Shown: positions 24,621 through 36,000 of the stretch, one piece after another | Layout: every line of letters starts with the position of its first letter | Numbering within the stretch: the stretch's first letter is position 1 | Origin: Macquaria australasica | Taxonomy: Eukaryota; Chordata; Actinopteri; Centrarchiformes; Percichthyidae | NCBI GenBank assembly: GCA_005408345.1 | Contig: SEMN01000046.1 | Span: 1,178,001 to 1,242,000, forward strand | Direction of reading: 5' to 3' | Length of the DNA stretch: 64,000 bases | Made by a program: the position numbers and the translations under genes | The notes under the pieces: model-generated | What the model was told of the DNA's origin: nothing | What the model saw: only the letters and a program-made list of their open reading frames with translations | Databases searched by the model: none

Positions 24621-25694
24621 CAGTGACACATGATTTGATTTGATTTTTTATTTTTTTTGCATTGAATTTATGGTTAATGAAACACTAAAGTTCCTGTCCA
24701 TGTATAAAAATAGATACATCTTTTCATTGAGGACACTACAGTAACTTATATGCTAAGTACGATGAATTGTGTTTTCATTATTACTATTATCTGTTGACTT
24801 ATTTTTTGATAACCTCTTTAGCTGATTTGGCCCATTTTTTCACTTAATATGGAAGTGAATTCATACAGTATATGTCAGATATTTTATTTATATGTTATTT
24901 TGTGAACGTACATCACTATAACAGATGTTACCATTTAATAGAAAAACTCACTATGAAGGCGTGCGTCATGGTTTTATAAAGTTTGGGGTCCACTTTAGAG
25001 GTTCAAATTTAAAAAAAAAGGAAATTATTAAATTGGCTCACAATGGGTCCAGGAATTAATTTTTCTTTAAATAAGAGTGCCTGCCAGCTCTGTACAGATG
25101 TAAAACATGTGTTACTGCTTGTTTTAAAAGTATTCCTCTTTAAGAGTAATCCTTTATTTTGTATGTCATCTATCAGTCAAATCACAAAACATCATTTTAA
25201 GCAAACGAACACAGCTGTAATGCAGTTCGAAGTGCTCCATAACCAAACCCTGCTCTCAAATACAACAGCAGCTGTTTGTACAATGCTCTGTCCATGTGCT
25301 GCCAGTTAACTGGACTGAGGACGACGCCTGATCTTCTGTTTGTGAGAGAATGGAAAAGCCCTCTGCCAAAGTTTTACAGAGTATGGAAATTTCAGAGAAA
25401 GAGCAAAAAAAATACCCTCTAGTTTGGCTGAATGATGTAGAGAGACAGACAGAGAGAGAGAAATTAAGGAGGAGGGAGTCGATGCGAAAAGGTCGCATAC
25501 GGGGAGAGATGTGGGAACAAAGACAGAGAGAGAGGAGGCAGAATAGGCTTAATCTGTGAGAAGGTGAAACTAGATTGTGGTATATCAGCACCTTCACCAC
25601 CTCACAGCCTCTTCTCTGGAGATCTGATTCTCTATCCTCTTTCCATTACTTTAACTTTAAATTGAGGATGCTGTGTGTGAGCTGTGTGAGCTGC

Positions 25695-25729
25695 ATGTGT
25701 GTGCGTGTGTGTGTGTGTGTGTTTGTGTG
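25695..25729. repeat. (GT)n microsatellite
   Basis: GT units interrupted once by GC and once by TTT. Confidence 0.9.
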
Positions 25730-27200
25730 GAGGACAGAAAGTTTGAAGAAATCTGTTATACCTCTGTGCGCTCTTACTAATGAACACCTACCTGTTTCTT
25801 AGCTGCCGATCTACATGTCACTTTGTCTGATACATTACTTCCATCTCTAGTAGCTAGCCTGCACTCCACATAACTACTCCTCACTTGACTAGCGGCTCAC
25901 CCCGCCCCTCCCTGACGGCAAACCCCACCTCGCACTCTATCATATTAACTACTCAACCTGCTGCAGCCTATCTCTTATCCCTTAAACCAGGTCGCCTTCT
26001 CTGACTACATCTACTATTTCTGCTTCACTTTGGCACCCATGCAGCCTGAGTCACAAATTCTCACCTGCCAAGGGCCAAAGTTCGAGTAAACTCACTCTTT
26101 GGCAGATGCAGTAAATCAATAAGGCTTTTATTGAGACAATAACATTTAAATGTGCTGGTCTTTTCCTTTTGTCAAACTTTATCCCTGCTGACCGCTGTGC
26201 ACTCGCCACTGCCTCTGAGCAAATGAAATCTCAGCAAATCAATGGCTCTGTATTAAAGAGACTCTACTGACTAAACCTCAGTGAACTTTTCCTACTCTTT
26301 CTCCATTTTCCAGATAGTAAAAAGTTAATTGATAAAAGTCAGACATTGTTAAAAGCCTCTTTAACGTGCCCACGGTCAGCTGGGAATTAATATTAAAATA
26401 TGAAACCTTTAACAGTGTTTGGGTGTTTGCGTAGGCTTTTGAGATGCTCTTGTGATTTTCATTATGAATTACACGCTTGATCACATGTTTAGCAGGTTTT
26501 GGAGGTCCCATATTATTTCTAATATTTATTTTAAGAGGTTCCAAAACAAAAATAACAGCTTCCTACAAAGTAAAACGCCTTTAATGAATGAAATATCTGA
26601 CCATTTTGGCAGAGGTGAAGATTTTAATGTCTTCAGCCACATCTTTGGTCACAAATGTACAATATACATTAAATATAGTACATATTGGGACACCTTAATT
26701 CCTACAACATGGGGCCTTTAAATTAAAGAAACATACCTAATACATGAAATCAAATTGAAATATAAGGTGACATACAGTATTTCTACTAATTGTTTGGGCT
26801 ACACATGAACCTGAACAGGACACGCAGGTACAGAAAATGGATGAATGAATGGATGTTTTTTTATTAAAGGCATGTTTTAAGTGTACCAACTCTTGGCATG
26901 CGAGCCAAAAATCTCCAGCTCCTCCGCGCACCTCGTCCAGTTACTCTCCCTGCCGCTCGTGTCTCCAATACCTTATTTTTATATTGCTTTCAGTGTTTTA
27001 CCTGTCGGTCTGTTCGTCCGTCTGTCTGTCTGTCCGTCTCCATCCAGGGAGAAATAAGAAAAACAGAGCTATCTGCTGTTCCACAGTACAGTCCCTTAAT
27101 CAGGGGCTTTGCAAGGTCTAAACAACACTCCCACAGCATACAGAAGAACAGAGGGAAGAGAGGGCAGAGAGAAGTAGAGGTAGAGAGAGGCACACACATT

Positions 27201-27237
27201 AAGAGAGAGACAGTGAGAGAGAGAGAGAGAGAGAGAG
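27201..27237. repeat. (GA)n microsatellite
   Basis: GA units with a single CAGT interruption. It lies at the right end of a purine-rich region. Confidence 0.95.
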
Positions 27238-27695
27238 CTAAGAGGAAAATACACCATCCTACCCTATAATCCCCTGCCATCCCACTTGAATCCTGACAGC
27301 GCTAACCTGTTTTTATTGCAGTGAATGAGAAGAATACCAATGAAAATGCACCTATGTGTAAAGCACTTAACTGCACTGCTGCCAGTCTCTGCTCTGGGTG
27401 GCTGCTCTCCCGTTTGGTTGCGCTGATATCATTCAATTATGCTGCCTGGTAATCTCCAAATAAATGTCTCGGAATCGATAATTAATTTTCTTTTGTCAGT
27501 ACAAAACCAGTTAGTTATTATCTATTTTTCTGACACAACTTTATTTTGTCAAACTGAGCACAAAACCACAGCAACAATTGGACACTAAAAACATGACGTT
27601 GAAAACTGTGAACTGGAATTAAAACTGGCACCTGGCAAAATATTAAAGGTTACGGCACAACATTAAACATGAATTTCCTCTCTTCTTTTCATAAT

Positions 27696-28100
27696 TAAAG
27701 GGTAATTCCAGTATTTTTAAACCTGGTACCAATTTTTACATATTTTGGGGTCTAAAAGACTAATAGCCTCTGTACAAAAACTTTTGGAATTGATCCAGTA
27801 GATCGCCTCAGCCAGCAACTTTAAGTCTGTTTATGTCTGTAATAGGTGGTGTGAGACGTCTTTACTGACTTCAGGGGAAGAGTCATTGTTATCAAGTTTG
27901 TCAACGTGCGACCCGTTACAATTATGGAGTCAATTATATTTGGAATAGCCTCCAACCCTCTGTAATATTGACAAGTGACAAATTTATGCTCAGTTGTTTA
28001 CAGCCTCTCTCTCTGTCACAGCCACACACATGAAGTGGAGCTCATTGGGAGCAGAGCCATCCAAACGCTTGCTTACTTACAGTTGATTACTACAGTAAAT
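27696..28100 (+). repeat. Dispersed teleost repeat, family C (single copy)
   Basis: It begins AAAGGGTAATTCCAGTATTT, followed by AAACCTGGTACC and a CATATTTTGGGGTCTAA block. I recognise this opening as a recurrent percomorph noncoding repeat (its usual form reads close to TCCGGTATTT...AACCTGGGCCC). The right end is not clear. No ORF is present and no second copy was seen in the window. Confidence 0.5.
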
Positions 28101-29374
28101 ATATTATCTACTAACAGGCCTCCTGGGGCTGGCTGAATTTGGGGAGAGATAAATTAAATTCAAATCAATAGGCAAATTAGGAGTTCACTAAATAATGCAA
28201 CTGCCTTTTAAATTGCCAAAAGAATGGTGATTAAAGCATGTAACTCAGTGCCAGTTAGCGAGGCCTCACTCTTTAATGTGATTATTCGGCTCAAATCCTA
28301 AAACAAATTCTGTCTAATCCAATTAAACAAAGTTGCATTGAAACGTAAGTCCAGGTTGATTTTTACGAATTAGACACAAAACGACGCATGACTTTGGGGG
28401 AAAATCTCAGATTATGCAGAGCGTCTGAACAAATAAAAGGGATATTACGCTGCAATCTACGCCCTAAAGCGATTTGAGTCCAGGCAGGTTTCAAACTCCT
28501 TGTTTTCAGAGAAGAAGCCAAATCCTCCTCGTTTATTACCCAAGATTCCTCCTGCCTGCCAGACGTCCCTCGCAGTCAACGCTTGCTTCTGAGCGTGTCG
28601 ACAGGATGCATCATTTCTTCGGCTGCACCGAGACGAGCCGGGGATGAAGTGTGTGACAACTCGTGTTTACTCCACTCACAATCACTGCATGATTTCGGAG
28701 ACGGAGGGAGGGGGTGACGTGAGGAGACGGAGCAGTGGTAGCATAAATGGTGAGAAGAAAGACAGAAAGACAGACAGACGGAAAAAAAGAAAAGAAAGGT
28801 GCTTGGGTGTGTCATTGCTCGGCTAGACTGTGATTCGGCTCATATCTGTGGAGGATGTGGTATGGTTGTAAAGAGAGAGAGCGAGGCAGACAGACAGTGA
28901 GAGAGAGGGTAGGAGAGGGCTTGGTAACCATCATCTTGGAGATCAAAGACCTGTCTGCTTGTTCTGCCTGCAGCCCTCCTCTTCAGTTTGGAAGAAGGGA
29001 ATAGGATAGCGGGAGGGAGGAGCGGGGTCTGCATCAAGAAGCTGACTGGGGAAACTTTTTCTTGCTCACTTTGCTCTTCTCTCTCATATCTGTCCTGATG
29101 CTGTCTCCCTTATTAACAACAGCCTTCCATCAGCCTCCCGACATGCACGCAAACAAAGCACAAGCAGACACTCTGCACACGCACACACAGAGGGAGGGCT
29201 ACAAGTAAATTACGGAGTTAATGAAGCAGAGGTCACCCGCGCTCATCCTAACAGCCGGGTCAGTGATGTGACCTTGATCTGTATGACTCATACAGAGCAC
29301 TTTGGCCAATCATCTCCACCATCACCTACACTATTCTCTTCACTTTACTCGCTTTCTCTTGCACTTACTCGCAT

Positions 29375-29375
<1 letters not shown>

Positions 29376-29411
<36 letters not shown>
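29376..29411. repeat. (CA)18 microsatellite
   Basis: About eighteen uninterrupted CA units. Confidence 0.97.
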
Positions 29412-29413
<2 letters not shown>

Positions 29414-30153
29414 GATAAAGCTCTTCCCCTTCTTAACCCAAAAGAGGGATTAAAGGGTAAAAAAAAAATTCATAGATATTCTCCTTAATCTTCGGTGCTG
29501 AGCTCAGTCGAGTTGAGGATTGCAGCGTCAAAAAAGTACTTTGCTGAAACTTCTCTACAAAAAGTTCCCCCTCTCGACTTTGACTCCTCAAAACCTCTGC
29601 TGGGCGTCTGCCTGAAACCGCCTGCACATTTTTTAGTATTCATCTCAGTCTCAATCCAAACATCTGCCCGTGCCAAAGCACCACCAGCAGACCACAAACA
29701 ACGGCCAACAGCATTGAGGTATTTTAAATGAGCTTTGGGAGCAGTGTGTGAGAAAGAGAAGGCCAAAAAAGAGACAGGGAGGAGCGACAGAATTGGAGGA
29801 TGAAGACCGATCCAAATTAATTCAGGGTGCAGAGTCGTGGCAGCATGGAAGTCAATCACGACAGCTCTTTATCATATCAGAGGTAAGACATTATTGGTTA
29901 TTGTACGTCTCCCATAGCCAAGAGAAGCCTTTGAATGAAAAAGTGTTTGGCGAGAAATATTATGACCATCCCACCCACAACCCCCTCCAATGGTTACTCA
30001 ATTTAAATGCTAATATTAAGTTTAGTTTTGGTGTATGTGAAATTTTATGACAGACCAAGTAGTTAGCAGGTGACAAATTGGGCCAATGTCACACTGCAAG
30101 CTCGACCTGTCTCTGCATGTTTGTAAAATGTAAGTGAGATGCAGACAGAGAGA

Positions 30154-30186
30154 GGGATGGAGGGAGGGAGGGAGGGGAGCGGGGGG
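30154..30186 (+). repeat. G-rich tract matching the G-quadruplex consensus
   Basis: Repeated GGGA units with several runs of three or more G separated by single A residues, ending in G6. It satisfies the G3-N(1-7) x4 quadruplex pattern on the plus strand. Confidence 0.85.
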
Positions 30187-33100
30187 ACTGAATGACAGCA
30201 ACCGAAAAAGAGTGAAAGTCGATGTGATGCCGCGTCAAGTCAAGCTTCCCTTTTCTCCTTCCCTGGCTGCCATATATCTCCTGTTTGACGTGGCATGAAG
30301 GAAATGGAGAATTCGCTGCGTAAACATGACCTTTGATCCCTGTTTATCCAATATTCCATCAGAATGACAGTCGGGCCGCCCCTCGCCCCCAAACCTGCTG
30401 CACTAACAGGAGAGTTTCCATTAGGCCTCCTGAGGCTGGAGCCGTGGCGGGTCACTGTAGATGGAGGGGGGAGAGATTGAGGTCTCCCATGTCTTACAGC
30501 GTGACAAACAGCTAAATAAAATGTTCCTGATGGCTGTGAGACGAAGAGCCATCTGCTGGGGCCAACTCCTCAGAGACGACCGGATGCTCATGCACTTGCA
30601 AATGTTCAGTCAAGGGTTTTTTTTCTAATTTTTAATTTTGGAGAGGATTGGAAGTGGAAAAGCTTTGCCTTAGTCCTAAAATTTCAGTCACGACCTTACT
30701 CAAAAAACCTAGTGCTGTAGAGGATGGCCAGGAAAAGGTGGGCCATCCTGTAGCCCGGTAATATCGTCTGCTCCCTATTGTACCCCTGGCAGTTTGAGGT
30801 TGATTCAGTTTCCTTAATCAGAAACTACTCTGCCCTTAGGGTGTGATACTATGTGCAAGAGAGAGGGAGAGAAATGGAAGGAGTGGAAGAGAAGGAGGGA
30901 GATTAAGTTAACAGGACAAATGGGAGTCATATGTATTGTTGGGCTGTGTGGCCAAACAAAACACGTGTTAGGGAACTTTGTTAAACAACCGTTGCCCGTA
31001 CTTTGGCAGTTCTCTAAAAAGGTTCTCTGGTATTTCTTTGGCATCGGTCCCCACGCCTCTGATCCTTGTACGATGGCCAAACAACACAATCCCCATCCTA
31101 AAACCCACATAGCAGAATCTGACCCGATCATCACCAGCTCTGTGATCCCACTTTATTACACTGATGCCATTACCACGAGCAGTCACTGGCTTCATGTGCG
31201 AATAGTAACAGCAGTAGTATATTGTGAGGCAACTCCATTAGCCTGTCTACACAAAAAACAAGTTTATCTGTAGCATCAAGTCTCAGATTTAGAGAAACAG
31301 TTGAGCAGCTAGATGCTTCAAAGCAAAAAGAAAAAAACTTGCTTGCCTCCCAACATCAAAACAGCTCATATGCATGCAGAGCAGTTCAACATAAAGAACG
31401 GCATAAATGCGATGGGCTGCTGGGAGGCGGCTGGCGCCAAGTAAAGTGAGCAGATTTGGACCCAAGGTGCCGCTTGATAGGTCGATTAGGACGGCAGAAG
31501 CCTGTAGGAAAGGCTCCCGTTTAGCGTCAAATCAGGAGGCGGGGCGGCTTTTAATTCAAAGACGTGATGTGTTTCACAATCTCGCTGCATTCAAGTCAAT
31601 CTGTTTTCTGAGTCGAGACTTCCTAATTGTCTGAGTTAGACGTGCTGTAAATGCCTGATCTTATCTCTCATCTAATTACTATAACTCAATCAGGAAGAGT
31701 CTACATAACTGCAAACATAAAAATCAATTAAAGTTCTGGGTTAGACTATAAACACGCACGGCAACAGATCATCCATTGTTGGCAGTTTCTCCTTGAGAAT
31801 GGCTTGCTTTCAGTAACTAGCTGGGTGGCTAATGGAACCGAGGCGCATATAAGCATGAGTTGTCGAGCCATGAATAAACTGAAAAAGAGGAGGAAATTCG
31901 GATAATATAAACTTATCCCAACGCTATGAATGGGGTGTTTATGTCTTCGTCTCACCTGAGTAGTGTTTAATAAAGAAAAGGGGCCATATTTAAAACCACT
32001 CACACTCTGTCAAACTCTCTGCCATTGGAGTGTTTTCATTTCCACTGTAAATTGCACTGGGACTTAAGTGGCGGGGAGTGTGTATGTGTGTATGTGATAT
32101 GTGTCTGGTGAGTAGAAAAGAGTCCTGTAGTGAAGCACCCTCTACCAGCCTCTCTCACATCCCACTGAGGGGCCAAGATGCCATCAGCAGATGCGCCGAT
32201 GTGTTTGTAAGGGGACATGGAGTTAAATGAGATCATAGGAGAGTCAAATAGTCAAACAGCTTCTTTCGGTGTCTGTCTCTTTCTTTTTCGCCTCACTATG
32301 TAGTGATAATTCACTGAGGGGTCGCTGCGGTAAGCAGATATATGCCTTTTTGGATGTGTGAGAGAGAGGAATGGCACCTTTTAAATGTGTTTCTTAGAGC
32401 TGGTCTGTAAAGTGAGTCAGCCCACAGTGACAGAGGAGAAGTGAAAAGACTCCAATCTGTTGGATGCCGAGTATATCTCATTATCGGTCGACACTGTGTA
32501 CAGTAGATTTCTTTATAGATGTGGGGCCGGGCCGTGATCTGTATACACACCACTTGGCAGGCCAAGACACTACGTCTCTACCAGAATGGAAATCAAGCCA
32601 TTCAAGTGCCGAGACACTGAGGACCCGCTTTGTCCTCTGTTTTATGCTACTTTAACGTACAGCTGAAAGAGAGAAAAGCCAAAGGAGGGAGAAGAAGAAA
32701 ACTTTGTGAGAGGAGGAAGCCGGGTCTAGTTGTCCATGGGAGGTGGTGGCAGGGTTATTTGTATTTGTACATTTGTATCTATTTGTATTCGATGTAATCT
32801 TTTTTTTTTCAATGTCATGAAAGCCAGAATAACAGGGTTTTTTTTAAAGCCGGCTGAAGCCCAGGATAAACAGCTTTACTGCCCAACTGCATCGCTGACA
32901 TTTAGAATCAGAGAGATGTGACAAAGGAAAAATAGTGCAGATGCAAGATGCAGGGAAAAGAAAAGACAGCAAGGAGCAACAGACAAAGCCATCAAAAGTA
33001 CAGAAAAGTTTGACTGAACCTGATCTGAATAGAATTTTTATTCCCTGTCTCACACTGCAGGTGATTAACACCAAAACCCCTGCGGTCTTAACTTAAGAAA

Positions 33101-33858
33101 TGTCAAGAGAATGCCACTTCTCACTTCACAGAAGATCCTTTTGGCGCACTGATACACTCTGTGAGATGGATGACGGATGGCACGCCCATGCCTACACCCT
33201 TGTCATATCATTACTTAATCCCCTCGGTAGCAATTACCTCTGAGGGGAACAAAAGCTGGTGCCAGGCAACTATTACTGACATGGCAGCTCAATGAACAAC
33301 ACAGCCCACTTTTCTATAAGACCAATTTGCAGAACAGCCACAACAAGACCTGGTCTAATGAAGGGAAATGTTTAGATCTGCAGACACAGACCACAGTCAC
33401 GCAGGCAGGAGCTGAACATCTCAGCATGAAGTGAGAGTAAAGTGAGGGGGGATTTTAACAGAGGAGCATTGTGGGTCAACGTGGCAAAGTTGCATGAATG
33501 TGGAGGAGCGAACGGGCAGGAAGGGGAGAAAAAAAGGGGAAGAACAACATAAAGCATACAGGCAGTGATTAAAAACGGGAGAGAGAACACACAAAGTGAA
33601 GCCGGAGAGCGGCAGTACGGGCACAAGCTAGACCGTCTGAATGAGCCATTGTGACAGCAATGGATGCGGTTTCATAATGAGAAGGGACAGGGCAAATAGG
33701 AGGGCAAAGCTAAAATGTCAGGGCGCAGGGTGCAGGCGATATGCAGGGCCGGGATGGCAAATCGTGTACATCGGTGAAGGGATGGCGGGTCACGATGTCT
33801 GCACACTCTGCAGGTTGTGTGCTAGAGTCAGCAGTGACAGAGCAGTCACCCCCCCCTC

Positions 33859-33878
33859 CACACACACACACACACACA
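33859..33878. repeat. (CA)n microsatellite
   Basis: About ten CA units directly after a C-rich stretch. Confidence 0.95.
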
Positions 33879-35180
33879 GTGGCCAGGGCATAATCTGTCT
33901 CCCAAAACCACAGGACGCTGGTAAAGACATACTCAGCAAAATACTGCTGGGAACAGGAGCAGGAGACAGACACACAGTAAGACAGATAAATCACAGCGGG
34001 TAGACATCTTTTGGCACATGATATTCCTAATATGCCGGCACTCTGGCACAAGGGAGAAGAGAAGACATGAATTTGAGGAAACTGCTATGAAAAAGGAAGA
34101 TAGTAATTAAGATAGAAAAATGTTAAAAAGATTGAGACAAAGTGTTTCTTTTAAAACAATTATACACCGCCTTCCTTCCTGAGTGAAAATGAGGCCCCCA
34201 GACTGACAGTGAGAACAAATGAGGCGGTGGGGAAGCGGTCGGGTTTCGTTTGGGGACGGTGCGGATGTTAATCATTTCCACCACTGGTTTACAAGAACCC
34301 AGCATGCTTTGTCTGCCAACGCTCCCACATCGTTTATTTACCCGTACTCATCAACATTCTCCTCCTGCATAAAAACACCCTCACACACAGACACACACAC
34401 ACATACTGCAGAAAGAAACACGTGCACAACAACATGTGCACACACAAGTATATTTCTCAGTGGAATTACATTGTGTAGGTGCAAATACGACAGGCCGAGG
34501 CCGCAGGGAGTCTCCTATAAATGCACAGCATGAAGAAAAATGCCCATAAATGACTGAATATATGCTGAACGTGTATCAAAGAGTGGCGGCACATAAAGTC
34601 AATGCAGTGACTTATGATATGGCAGATTTCCTTCCACAAAAAAAACAAAAAACAAACTTCAAATAATGCTGAAATGGGTACCTCCCCTCCTTTCTCCCGT
34701 GGCCGATAAGATTCCCAGCCTTTGTTGCTGCGAGAAACGCAAACAGCCTGAAACTACCTGGAAGATTTTTCTCTCTGGAGTCTCTCTCATGAGGGGAGGT
34801 GGAGAGAAGACGTTCACCTCATTCCTGGTTATTAGCCTGGAGAATCAGTTTTAGTCTTTTTGGTTAATTAACTAAGTGGTGTCTCTAGGCCCTGTCTGTG
34901 CGCCGCTAGGTGCCAAACTCCATCAAGCCACCCAAGTGTCTCAAGCACTGTAACTTCACGGAGACCGCCCCTGGTCTCGGGATGATAATTGCAAAAGCAA
35001 CAGGGGGGAAAGAACATGCACACGCCGAAACAATTACAAACATGCAAAGGGGGAACGTTGTTTTCCCCTCAGCTCTTCTTTTCTCCATCATCACGCCCAC
35101 TCGTTTAACTGTCTTCTCAATTCTTCAGCGGTTTATTCTAATTTAATGGATTTTTTTCAAGCTTTTCTCCTTGTCTGCCT

Positions 35181-35659
35181 TTATCTCCTTTCTCCTCTCT
35201 TCTGCTGTAATCTTGTGGCCTCTCCGCTCAAAAGCTCCACTATATCCCGGGCTTGGCCAGGGAGAGTAGACGCAACCTCCCTCCAAACTTCAGCAATCTC
35301 TCTCATTTATTCTAGCTTATTCTCCTTCTCCACCTCATGCTGTTCTCTTCGCTGCTCCAAATTCTTCAATTTGCCCTGCTGGGCCTTGGCAAGAGGCAAC
35401 TGCAGTCTTCCTCCAACCAAACTTCGATTGGCCCACTTCAGGCTCTCACTCCAGGGTCCTTTATTTCTTTCCTTTCCTGGCATGTACCAAGTTGCATTCT
35501 TCCAAAGGCACTTATGCGGCAATGGAAATAATTTTGGAAGTGACCCAGGCTCTTCTCCTTTTTGTGCCCCAGCTGACGCCCACAGAGAGAACAGAGTGGA
35601 CGAGCAGAGGAGAAGAGAGGAGAGGAGAAACTTGTTGTAGTATGGCCTTTGGACAAACT
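35181..35659 (-). pseudogene. Coding-like minus-strand segment with one in-frame stop, unidentified
   Basis: Reading leftward, the frame is open from about 35659 to a TAA at 35307-35309. It then resumes in the same frame with ATG and stays open to a TAA at 35181-35183. The first part contains KLFPLPHKCLWKNATWYMP and, further on, SESLKWANRSLVGG, followed by a charged helix-like stretch rich in Lys, Glu, Gln and Arg. The part after the stop reads MREIAEVWREVASTLPG and continues in a similar charged style. A possible splice acceptor (TTTTCTACCCAG) sits at its upstream edge near 35675. I do not recognise the family. It could be a decayed retrocopy, an exon with an early stop, or chance. Upstream, the frame runs into the CA microsatellite. 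An opposite-strand frame (35146-35640) overlaps and looks less protein-like. Confidence 0.25.
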
Positions 35660-35697
35660 CCAGGTCAGCTGGGTAGAAAACCCAACAGAAACACAAA

Positions 35698-35699
<2 letters not shown>

Positions 35700-35746
<47 letters not shown>
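35700..35746. repeat. (CA)23 microsatellite
   Basis: Forty-seven bases of uninterrupted CA/AC. Confidence 0.97.
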
Positions 35747-35751
<5 letters not shown>

Positions 35752-35960
35752 GACAAACACTGTGCTTTGTTTCTTCTGAAAGCACCACTCTGCTCAGCTT
35801 GGTACAAAGGTCCCTGTGGAGAGGCACACAGCTTCTCTGGCTGAGCTGGTCTTCTTCCAGTTGAACTCACACACTGTAGTAAGTGACGGCCATTACCCCA
35901 CATTCACTGTCACTGACCTGAGACTTACACTGGGATACTGATGCCTTCACCTGCTCCACT

Positions 35961-36000
35961 CTATTGACATCTATAGGTCAATAGATAGGTCTCTATCTAT
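35961..36000. repeat. Two overlapping small perfect hairpins
   Basis: CTATTGAC (35961-35968) pairs with GTCAATAG (35977-35984), and ATAGATAG (35981-35988) pairs with CTATCTAT (35993-36000). The two stems share four bases, so only one can form fully at a time. Confidence 0.7.

Larger units (their letters stand above)
24621..27695. other. AT-rich noncoding stretch
   Basis: No gene is seen. It includes a T-rich patch (about 24635-24660), a GT-rich microsatellite (25695-25729) and a (GA)n (27201-27237). Around 27400-27600 there is unique AT-rich sequence with TAATTA-type motifs, a candidate conserved noncoding element. Confidence 0.6.
28101..35180. other. Noncoding stretch, no recognised mobile element
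   Basis: No gene is recognised. Contents: a CNE-like unique block (about 28110-28480), a (CA)n at 29376-29411, a G-rich quadruplex motif at 30162-30186, a perfect 8-bp hairpin arm pair GGATGGCC/GGCCATCC at about 30724-30746, a unique block at about 31380-31720, another at about 33150-33310, and a (CA)n at 33859-33878. ORFs at 29485-29859 and 30851-31273 match no family I know. Confidence 0.6.

Noticed and set aside
35146..35640. Plus-strand open frame of 164 codons beginning with a hydrophobic segment that looks like a signal peptide.
   Set aside because: The opening is encoded by a pyrimidine-rich stretch that naturally gives Leu/Phe/Ser; the opposite strand looks more protein-like, and no family is recognised.
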